In this document: in pieces, positions 53,496 to 62,934 of the stretch | How positions within the stretch are numbered: position 1 is the first letter of the stretch | Layout: each line of letters opens with the position of its first letter | From: Spinacia oleracea | Lineage: Eukaryota > Streptophyta > Magnoliopsida > Caryophyllales > Amaranthaceae | Direction of reading: 5' to 3' | DNA length: 64,000 nt | Assembly: GCF_020520425.1 (NCBI RefSeq) | Contig: NC_079490.1 | Coordinates: 3,286,001 to 3,350,000, forward strand | Program-made: the position numbers and the translations under genes | Notes under the pieces: model-generated | Seen by the model: the letters and a program-made list of their open reading frames with translations, nothing else | What the model was told of the DNA's origin: nothing | The model's database searches: none

Positions 53496-54355
53496 ACGAA
53501 AATGATAAAGGTCGCAACATGCAACATTTAAGCCGTGCCGCAATGATGACATGTCATGTTTATGTGTCATGAATACATGCAACCGCCTCTGATTAAATAT
53601 TATCACAACTTACGACATTTATCATCAACCAATAAAATAATTTATTACACTATATTTGTATTGCGTTTTTCTTGATTGTAGTAGCGAAGCCGTAAAGCAA
53701 TACTTACCATTTCATTAGTTATGATCTTTATTAATTAGTTGAAAAGATTTAAATCTCAAACCATTATGTGAATCTCATGACTATAACACATTCATTCAAG
53801 GGATAAGCAAGGACATCGTATCTTATCCTCGGTCCCCCTTATATTTTGATACAAGTCGTGGTTAATTCTTGTAATGTCCTTTTTAGAATTATTCTTGTAA
53901 TATTATTAACGCGGAGTATTTATTTATACCCTTTTCAAAGTTATTCTTGTTCTTTTTTTACAACTCAGATTCTTTACACAATTTTCGGATTTGTCTAAAA
54001 ATACATATTTATACGTAATGTGCATTACAAGAATTTGTATTTTTAATGACAACCTAATAACGACGGGTCAAAAATTTCGCCGTAATAGTCTTTTGCGACG
54101 GAGCTAACAATCAAACAAAGACGAGAACAACCGTCGCTAATGTCTTTTACGCCAGGTTAACGACGAGACGAGAACAACCGTCGCTAATGTCTTTTACGCC
54201 GGGTTAACAACGAGTTTTTCCATTAATGAAGGCCCCCTTTTATGACGGGTTCACGACAGGAAATCTCAACGTTAATCAACGATTATTGGCCTTTAGCGAC
54301 GGGATTTCCCGTCATTAATGGTACAAATTCTTGTAGTGGTGACTTCGCCACTGGC
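53496..54355 (-). repeat. R1 reversed, with nested CACTA MITE
   Basis: 53500-53640 is a repeat piece also at 33980-34070. R1 runs reversed from gtagcgaagcc (53682) to cgccactgg (54353), opened by the CACTA MITE at 54023-54338. Without it the sequence near the end reads as in the copy at 35640-35690. Confidence 0.6.
54023..54338. mobile_element. CACTA MITE, ACGACGGG family
   Basis: Ends cattacaagaatttgta and tacaaattcttgtagtg, 3-bp duplication gtg (54020-54022, 54339-54341). It holds a direct duplication of about 50 bp (cgagaacaaccgtcgctaat twice, 54121 and 54169). Confidence 0.8.
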
Positions 54356-54912
54356 TTTCATTACACAGTGAGACGAATCTAACAACATCACTTATGATTA
54401 TATTTTATCTGACATATAAATCACCAACAATAGTCAAAGAAAAATATGTGAATAATGTAAAAAGACCAAACGTTGCGAGTATTTCTAAACGGAGGAAGTA
54501 ATAGATCGATAAGACTACATCAACTTATCGCATAAAACTCTGTACAAAGCTTAGTTGACGTTGGAGGGGGTATGTGACCTTCGTAACTTTGAGGGATCCC
54601 AAGTCCTAGTAGAGAATAAGATAAAGTTGTTTTTATTTAAAAAGTTAAGCATTTTAGCACCAATTGAAGAATATGTATATATATTATTCCATAAATGGAC
54701 ATTTGTAAATTTATAGCACATGTTATTCTTATTCGTTTATTATTGGTCAATAGTGTCAGTTGTGTGGTCACGTTACTTCGTATCAAGTACGGCAACAGTT
54801 ATATCGATGAATATTTAGTCGAGCTATAAATACACCACTGGGGACACCCTAGGGTATTTGTGCATTGCATAAACATTTTCATTTTCATTTACTAGAATTA
54901 AGCTAATTAAAG
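54356..54912 (+). promoter_or_regulatory. MITE remnant, then type B promoter of copy 7
   Basis: 54370-54510 is a MITE remnant. From about 54570 the type B blocks follow (ggatcccaagtcctagtaga, attccataaatggacatttg, gtcagttgtgtggt). TATA box tataaata at 54825-54832, ggggacaccctagggtattt, donor TAAAG|GTATGC at 54912/54913. Confidence 0.65.
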
Positions 54913-54956
54913 GTATGCTTTCTTTCCTCTTTTATATATTATACGAAGTATACTTT

Positions 54957-55225
54957 CACTACAAGAAATTGTACTACTAACGACGGGAAATCCCGTCGTT
55001 AAAGGTCAATAATTGTTGATTAACGACGGGATTTTCCGTCGCAAAAACGTCATAAAAGGGGGCCGTCGTTAATGGAAAATTCTGTCGTTAACCCGTCGTA
55101 AAAGACATTTGTAACGGTTGTTCCCGTCTTTGTTGGGTTGTTATCCCTGTCGTAAAAGCCCTTTTGCGACGAAATTTTTACCCGTCGTTATTAGATTGTC
55201 ATAAAAGATACACATTCTTGAAGTG
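54957..55225. mobile_element. CACTA MITE in leader intron of copy 7
   Basis: Ends cactacaagaaattgta and acattcttgaagtg, 3-bp duplication ttt (54954-54956, 55226-55228), aacgacggg units inside. Absent from the leader introns of copies 3 and 5. Confidence 0.85.
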
Positions 55226-56100
55226 TTTTTTAATGGCTTTTAGTTGCAGTATATATACATAATACATGTGCAATTTGGGTATATATTTGTGATTTTCACA
55301 TGGCATTAATTAATAATGATAAAAATTATTACTAAATTAATCATGTTGTGCCTTGTCTTATTTTGTCCAAAAAAATGAGGCCCAGGTCCGACTCATGACT
55401 TCTTGCTCGTATTGGGCCTCGTGCTGGCCCAGCCCACAACCATCTTTAATGATTTTATGTTCCAATATTCATGTGCAATTTGCATATATATATTTGTGAT
55501 TTTCACATGACATTAATTAATAATGATAAAAATAATTACTAATATTTTTTTTTGTTCTTTCCATTAATTACGTACGTGAAGCAATATAATTAATAATGGC
55601 TTCGATGCAACAAGCTGATCATGGCGTGAACCAATTATCCGACGAGGAGAAAGCAGCGATCGGAGAGGCAATGATGAAGGCAAAAAAACATCAAAGAAAA
55701 GGCGGTGTACTCAGAGCCAAGATCATGAGGTTTTGATCATAGGAGTGGTGGAGAATGTCTCTCATTTGGATATAAAGCTTGAGAAAATAACTTCATGGAC
55801 TGGAAAATTCATGGATCTACCTCCTTCTAAGATAGCTAAGAAATATGGTATTGGTACGTTTGTGCACAAGGGTACTAGTAGTCTTCCTGTGTCAAACTCC
55901 AAGGGTGCAATTATATATATTAGCTATCCTGGTTTAGCATGGCTCATGGCTTGGGACAAATCCAATAAAATTAACAAGGTACGTAAACAAAATTTGTCTA
56001 TAAAATAATTGGTTTTGAGTACTTCCTCTGTCTTTTTTGTTCTTTACGTATTTTATTCCGGGTGTCCCGTCATGTTTTCTACTTTTCTTTTTATATTATG

Positions 56101-56371
56101 CACTACAAAGTGAATTGTACTATTAACGACGGGAAATCCCATCGCTAAAGGTCAATAATTGTTGATTAACGACGGGATTTTCCATCGCGAACCCGTCATA
56201 AAAGGGGGTCGTCGTTAATGGAAAATCCCGTCGTTAACCCGTCGTAAAAGACATTTGCGACGGTTGTTCCCGTCTTTGTTGGGTTGTTATCCCCGTCGCA
56301 AAAGCACTTTTACGACGGGATTTTTACCCGTCGTTATTAAGTTGTCATAAAATATACAAATTTTTGTAATG
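56101..56371. mobile_element. CACTA MITE in copy 7 intron (first)
   Basis: Ends cactacaaagtgaattgt and acaaatttttgtaatg, 3-bp duplication atg (56098-56100, 56372-56374), inner taacgacggga units. Confidence 0.8.
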
Positions 56372-56540
56372 ATGTCAATATTTGATCTATTAATATACGC
56401 CCAAAGATTATTTTAACCAATTAATGTTATTGAGGCATTTATCTCTCATACTTTTTCATTGGGGAAATAAAAAATTTCTCATCTTCCCCAGAAAAAAGTA
56501 CTGAGGGAGTATATTGTCACAGGCTTAATTAGTACCACGT

Positions 56541-56807
56541 CACTACAAGAAATTGTACCATTATCGACGGGAAATTCCGTCGCTAAAGGCCAATAATCGT
56601 TGATTAATGACGGGATTTCCTGTCGTCCCCGTCATAAAAGAGGGTCGTCGTTAATGGAAAATCCCGCCGTTAAACCGTCGTAAAAGAAATTTGCGACGGT
56701 TGTTCCCTTCTTTGTTTGGTTGTTAGCCCCGTCGCAAAAGGCTTTTGCGACGGGATTTTTAACCAGTCGTAATTAGATTGTCGTTAAAGATATAAATTCT
56801 TGTAGTG
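56541..56807. mobile_element. CACTA MITE in copy 7 intron (second)
   Basis: Ends cactacaagaaattgtacca and ataaattcttgtagtg, same family; the flanking triplets do not match clearly (cgt and tac). Confidence 0.75.
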
Positions 56808-56852
56808 TACGTACTCCGTAATGTGTATGCATAATTTTGTAGGTGTACGTGG

Positions 56853-58314
56853 TGATAGGCTGTCGTACACCCGTCAAAAATAAAATCCTAACGAAACCTC
56901 CTAACAATGTAGTAGGGTAAGCAGGGTCGAATCCACAGAGAGATGGCTATTTAAATCTAGCTTCCAAGGTATGGCGAAACTAACAATGTCACGAAATTTA
57001 GGATTCAATGTTTAAACTAAAATAAATAGAAAAATAAACTAAAAGATCTAGGGCAACGGTTCACCATGTTCATAGTTCAGAATCAATCAAAACATCATCA
57101 ACAACTCAAATATTCAAATTATCTAGAGCACAAGTTAATCCTACGGTCGGGTCTTAACACTCTCAATTCAACATATGCAGTACGATCGCTAACATAATCA
57201 GAATTGCTAGTTGTAGGTAAGCCTCTAAAATTCGATCTTTCGATTCTAAATCCTATTAGCATGATTTAATCAAACAATTGATCAGATTGCAAAGATTAAC
57301 AATATAAACCTAATCAACTAGAAATATCAATGAATAATCAAACCATCAACAATAATAATAAGGATTCATAATATAAACATGGATTCCCAAACCCTAGAAA
57401 AGAAACTACTCAATCATGAAACGAATAATGAAAATCAAATCTAAGAATGAAAACATAATTAAAAGCAATAAATAAAATAAAAACGAAAATCAATAATACC
57501 TCAAAGAATTACATTAATGGAGTTTGTAGAAAAACTATGGTTCATGAAAAAGAAAAGAGAGAAAAAAAACGTGAGAGAGGAGTTCCAAGAGAATTAAAAC
57601 CTAAAGGAAATAAAAGCATGAGGGATAAAAGCATTCCCTTGAAGTATTTATATGCTTCTCAAATTCTAAACAAAATAGGAAAAAATAACAATTACATAAG
57701 CTAAGATTTAATTGGACGATCACGAAGACCAAAACACGCGCGGAAATCACTTGGGCGCAGAAACCAGCGGGCCCGCTGGTTGGTCGCTGGTTTTCGCGCC
57801 CAAGGAGGAGAGTTGGGCCTGCGTTTTGGGCCGTAGGCGAATCGGATAGTCGAGCCATCTTGTTTATGTCATAACTCTTGTTCTACAATGCCTATAAGGA
57901 CGTGTGACCTGTCGTTGGAAAGCTCTTGAAGTCTACTTTCTAGCCCAATCAAATTCGTCTCATTCCGACATGTAGAACTTGAGATATCATCAAAAGAGTG
58001 AACGCTTGTCCGTTTTGATGCTTAGAAAAATAGCGTTTAGCTTCGTTGTTGACTCAAAATTATCCCTAGAGACATGCAATGATCCTCGAGTCAACATTCC
58101 ATCCGTTCATCATCCAAATCAACTCATAACACTCCGAAAGCATCCAAATGACCGTAAAATCACCTGAAACATTAAGAAAACACAAACGGGGCATAATAGA
58201 GTACGACAACGATAACTTATGCAAATGTGATCCTAAATGCAACTAAAATGATATAAATGCCTATTAATGCAACCTAAATGCGCCTAAAATACCCTATACA
58301 AATATGACTCATCA
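56853..58314 (-). repeat. 3' LTR of gag-only element
   Basis: Complete LTR. It holds a strong GC hairpin at 57752-57805 built around the 20-bp palindrome aaccagcgggcccgctggtt (57763-57782). The old relic at 9.8-10.6 kb is a diverged relative. Confidence 0.9.
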
Positions 58315-61300
58315 AATTCCCCCAAGCTAGACTGTTGCTTGTCCCCAAGCAACACTAAACCAAAGATAGAGAAACGAGACGCACATGACTTTCATAAAAC
58401 CATGGTAAGACCAACCTAACTCTCGAGCAAACAATCAAACAGAGTTATTGAGACGGAAATCTAGCTCAGATACAAATAGAACCACAAAGCATCGTGATCC
58501 ACAATCGAAACAACCAAGCTTAGCCACAAACTATTCTCAATCAAGCTAGTCGTCGCCGCATACCTTGTAGAATATAAATATATGATGCAACATGGGGTAA
58601 GATGACAATAGCAAGAAACGATTTTCATTCAATCACAAAACAAACATGCCGATCAAGAGGTCTTTATAATAAGCTTGTAATGGGGCTAGGTGAAAAGGAA
58701 GGGTAGGGTATAATTTGGGAAAAAGTGAGAGTAAGGTCCAACTTGGGGAGCAAATGTGAACTATATGCGTCGGCGTGATAATGCCGCAAATCCAACTCCA
58801 TCGAACCATGAAACCCGAACAATCAACCAAGTTATAACCAAGGGAAAAACATAATATAATGTCAATGATCTTTCTTCATTCCCCTTTCCCAGCTTTCAGA
58901 CTACATACAAAAACGAAACATATTTTTTTGATTTTTCTCTCTTTTTTTTTTCTTTTTTTTTCTATTTTTTTTCTTCTTTTTTTCTTCTTTTTTTTCTTTT
59001 TTTTATTTATTTATTTTGGTATGAAAATGAAACTAGATAATGAAATCGAAAGTACATAATAAATCTAATGCTAACTGTTACAAGCTTGGGTGCCAACAAT
59101 AATATACACCATTTCCGAACCACAAATCCAAACATAGCCTCGAACCACGAACTATTGGCTTAGTGTGCCAATCAATCAACATCAATGAAACCATTACGAA
59201 CACCGAAGCTCCCCCAAGCTAGATTCGGGACAAGTAACCAACGGGGCTAATAGGGCTCAATTTTGTGGAGTTAAAACAATAAACAGACAAGGCTACAACA
59301 TGGGTATGAAAGGCAGGAACTGATGTTTCTAAATTCGTCTGAAGGCTTCCTAAGAGAATGGCCTCTGTCATACGCGGCATGCGTGAGTTGCAACTAAACT
59401 ACTAATGAATCTCAAGCCAAAATCATACGATAACAAGTCACATCAATCACACAAACACATAGTAAGGTGACCTGCAAGATAATTGGCTAGCTATTCTTGA
59501 CACGAGACCAACATCTTACCGCATACCATTCAATTGGTTCACACAATGCCAAGCAGTTATCAATGTATAGCATGACCGACTGAATTTCAGAATCATAACT
59601 AAGTTCAAAAGAAGTTCAAGAGAGTCAAATAAAGCCCGAACATAGTTTGAAAGTCAATTGCACAATGCAGGGTATAAAGACATATGAATGCAAGTAAGAA
59701 TGCAACTAAATTGAACAATAACACTAGGAAAGCAGTACATTTTTTTTCGTTGCACGTAAACTCCCACCCCTAATGGATGGTACAAAGCGTACAACACCTA
59801 AACAAAACAATAAAACTATACTAGAAAGCAACAAAGATAGATATCCCTCCCCCAAGCTAAGCAAAACACAGTGCCCTCACTGTGAAAATAGCAACAATAT
59901 AACTCAAACAAGGGAGAGGGATGGAAAGTGCTCACTCGTGATGAGGCTCGTCTGCCGAGGATGACTCGGTAGAACTGTCGACAATAGAAGCAGTGTGGCC
60001 AGAAGCTTCAAACTGACGACGCAAAGAACCATTATCCATAGATGTGGTGGATTTGGGTGATAGCTAGTGGGTTTAGTTGTTTTCATGATACAACAACCAC
60101 GATTTAAAATACTCCAATCAACCAAGATGGTGCATAATTCAAGATTCCACGATCAATCCCAACAAGCAATCCAAGCAATGACAATATTCGCCCAATGCTA
60201 ATAATTCAAACTCAACAACCAACAAACGTTAACCAATCTCAACAAATAATTCATATAATATTCACAACAACGACAACCATTTGAATTCAACAACCAATAT
60301 TGTAATCAAAATTTCAATTTTCTTTTCAAAAAATGATTCAAGTGAATAAACTTTAGAAAAATTAAAATTTTAATATCTTGTATGCATCGCAAAGACCATA
60401 ATTTAGTTGCGAACTCACGTGAATTCCGCAAACGAGCCACAATACTACACAATTTGTCAATGCCCACAAAGAATCAAAAACCCCCAAATTGATTTCAAAA
60501 GTTAGGGTTTAAAATTCAAAAACAAAATAATGGTGAATATGGGAGATTGGAGAGGATTAGAGGAGGAGGGAAGGTGGCAGATGCGGGCTGGTGGTGCGGC
60601 GCGCCGACCACCGAATTGCAGGCGGCCGGCGGCGGTGGTCTGGTGTGGCTGGAAAGAAGGTGGTTCGCGAAGGGAAGGTGGGTGAGGAAGGAGAATGCGC
60701 GAGTGGAGGTGAATGGCTGGGCGTGCGCGAGTGAGGGAGAAGTGGTGGCGCTGTCCGCCGGTGGTGAAGGTGGAGAGCCGGCGTAACTGCTGGTTGGTGA
60801 AGACGGGGATGGTGGCAGGAGGGAGTTTGGCGGTGGGGTGCTGTCGGTGCGGCGGATGGGCGAGGAGAGAAGGCGAGGGCGTCGTGGGTGATGGAAGGTG
60901 GTTGGCTGGTGCTTCTCCGACCACCGGTGCAGCGCCGCCGGCAGTTAGCTGATGGTGGGGAGAAGTTGACGGCGAGTAATGGTGGTGCGGTTCACTGATG
61001 TTGGAGAAGGCTGAGGGAGGTAGTAGGTGATGAAAGACTGAGTTTTTTTTTTTTTTTTTTTTGAATTTGGTTGGGAGGGAAATCCAGCTAGGGCGCTGGT
61101 CCGCCAGCGGGTGTGGCAGTAAGTGCAAGTTTTGGGTGCTAACAAGCCAGCGGGCCCGCTGCCTACGCGCTGGAAAACGCGCACACGAGCAGCGACTGAG
61201 CCAACGAGGGGGCTGGTTAGCGCGTGTGTTGGGGCGAGTTTCTAAGGCTTGTCGATGCATCAAAATTCTAGGAATTAACTTGATCGTGCACCTACACATC

Positions 61301-61709
61301 CTAAAAAAAATCAAGCACCACTAAACTCAAAAATTAGAATTGTTAATAAAAATTAAACACACAAAAATAAATAAATTAATACGATTAAAGAAAAATTAAT
61401 CTAAAAATGAAATAAAAATATGAATTCAAGCGAACTCAAAGGAAAAAAATCGTTAGTAAAATTAAACGCAAAATAAATAAATAAATACGATTAACGAAAA
61501 CTAATCTAAAAAGGAAATTATGAATTCAAGTGAACTCAAAGGAAAATATTTTTGTGCTTTTGTTGTTTTTTTTTTTTTCCCCAATAAATTAACCAAATAA
61601 AAATAAAATGGAAATAGATAAAGAAAATTGAAATGAGGGAAAGATAGGAATCGGGTTGCCTCCCGATAAGCGCTCGTTTTAAGTCATTAGCTTGACTCCA
61701 CTCAAATTG
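58315..61709 (-). other. Long non-coding internal region of the gag-only element
   Basis: Between gag and the 3' LTR. Three ctcccccaagcta-like motifs (58317, 59211, 59847) resemble repeated purine tracts on the minus strand. A pyrimidine-only run fills 58925-59015. A GC-rich part lies at 60540-61220 beside a T run (61041-61058). Near 61652-61690 gggttgcctcccgataagcgctc is a motif I recall from internal parts of plant Gypsy elements. I see no pol domain. Confidence 0.6.
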
Positions 61710-62846
61710 TTAATCAGAAGAATCCAACGCCTTGAGTAATTTATCAAATGCCCCTGCAAACATGTCATTGAGCACTGCGTATGGCTTGAGTAAAACCAAA
61801 TTCATCCTCGCATATAGGGTATTAGATAAATAAACAGAAAAAATAAAACCAAAAGAAAAAGAATCAGAAGTAGAGGAAAAATCAAAAGAAAAAGAAAAAG
61901 GAGAATATTTACAACTTCCCTCTAATTGCTCCTCGGGCAATGTAAACGTTTTAGAATGAGCATCAAGGTCGGCAAGGTCAAATGTATCATGGAATGGAGA
62001 CCTATTGATAAAGTGCGAAAGACTTAACATGGGGGATGTAGGAAAAAGATCAAGCCTCCGCGAGAACGGGACATAGGCGGAAGGAGATATAGGCTCAACA
62101 TTGATGCTTTTACCTATAATTCCACCCTCGTGAACAAACTCGTCACTAAAATCGTCAACCAAAAGTTTCGCAACCAACGGTTTCTCAACCATCGATTCTA
62201 CAACCATTAGTGATTCTTCATCCTCCAAAGTCTCCGTTATATCCAACTTTTCCTCATCAGTACCAAAAGCCAAATGATAACCTTCCTCTAATGAACTAAG
62301 ATTCTCAAAAAATCCACCATCATCATCATCATCATCATTATAAAGGATTTTCATGTCATAATAAGATGGTTCGAGTTGGAAATTTTGCGTATTAAATCGA
62401 AGGAAAGGGTTGACAGTTCTAACATATGACTCGCTATAGGGACAAAGAGAAGTATCATGGTCATGACAATGACACCAAGAACAATAATACGGGGGAGGGG
62501 TGTGAGTTTGAGGAATAGGAAAAGAGAAATTTTGCAGAGTAGGTTCAACAAGCATTGTCATCTCCCACTCATATGTATCCCTAGCTAATTGCTCAATCAA
62601 ATCCCAACACTCTTCTGGAGTCTTCTCCACAAATATATAACTACTCATGGAATCCAACAACAATCTTGTATCTTCATTCAATCCCTCATAAATCACCATA
62701 CATAGTTCCCATTGTTCAAAAAGATGATTTGGACCAAGAAAATCTCCGAGTCTATAATAATACCTCCAAAACACTTCATTCTCGAATTGAGGAAAACAAA
62801 TAGAAGCCATGTGTATTTTTTTTAAAAAAAGGAATTCTATACACAA
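61710..62846 (-). CDS. gag-like protein of the LTR element
   Basis: A 378-aa frame; the better start is the Met at 62810 (MASICFPQFENE). It has a capsid-like stretch (FWRYYYRLGDFLGPNH, VIYEGLNEDTRLLLDSM, then PEECWDLIEQLA) as in Gypsy/Athila gag, a zinc finger CSWCHCHDHDTSLC, and an acidic C-terminal half (DDDDDDGGFFENLSSLEEGY). It would package the element's own RNA, while enzymes must come from another element. The frame looks open throughout. Confidence 0.75.
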   Translation of the reverse strand: MCIEFLFLKKIHMASICFPQFENEVFWRYYYRLGDFLGPNHLFEQWELCMVIYEGLNEDTRLLLDSMSSYIFVEKTPEECWDLIEQLARDTYEWEMTMLVEPTLQNFSFPIPQTHTPPPYYCSWCHCHDHDTSLCPYSESYVRTVNPFLRFNTQNFQLEPSYYDMKILYNDDDDDDGGFFENLSSLEEGYHLAFGTDEEKLDITETLEDEESLMVVESMVEKPLVAKLLVDDFSDEFVHEGGIIGKSINVEPISPSAYVPFSRRLDLFPTSPMLSLSHFINRSPFHDTFDLADLDAHSKTFTLPEEQLEGSCKYSPFSFSFDFSSTSDSFSFGFIFSVYLSNTLYARMNLVLLKPYAVLNDMFAGAFDKLLKALDSSD

Positions 62847-62912
62847 ACCAAAAAACTATATACAACGTAGCCTCACCAAAAATAAAAGCTAAAAAGAAAA
62901 ATAAAACCGTCT

Positions 62913-62929
62913 CCCCGGCAACGGCGCCA
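62913..62929 (-). other. Primer binding site (tRNA-Asp type)
   Basis: Plus-strand ccccggcaacggcgcca equals the 3' end of plant tRNA-Asp as I know it; it lies 5 bases from the LTR at 62935. Confidence 0.85.
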
Positions 62930-62934
62930 AAATT

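Larger units (their letters stand above)
55596..56852 (+). pseudogene. JIP-23-like copy 7 (type B), broken
   Basis: Exon 1 is 55596-55978, donor GTACGT. From the ATG it reads MASMQQADHGVNQLSDEEK up to GEAMMKAKK and then shifts: the same 11 bases as in copy 4 are gone near 55681, and one base is extra near 55712 (tcagagcc against tcgagcc). The right frame is open again from about 55720 (QSQDHEVLIIGVVENV) through EKITSWTGKF, PPSKIAKKYGIGTFVHKG, SNSKGAIIY and AWLMAWDKSNK. Exon 2 starts after tgtag at 56843 with gtgtacgtgg and is cut after 10 bases by the LTR element at 56853; the rest must lie beyond the window. The 864-bp intron holds two CACTA MITEs. A pseudogene in its present state. Confidence 0.8.

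Noticed and set aside
54121-54210. Tandem array
   Set aside because: Only two copies of about 50 bp within one MITE; a local duplication.
60502-61314. 270-aa minus ORF in the gag-only element
   Set aside because: Low-complexity Pro/His/Ser/Arg content in a GC-rich patch, reading through a poly-Lys run from a T tract; no domain. Chance ORF.
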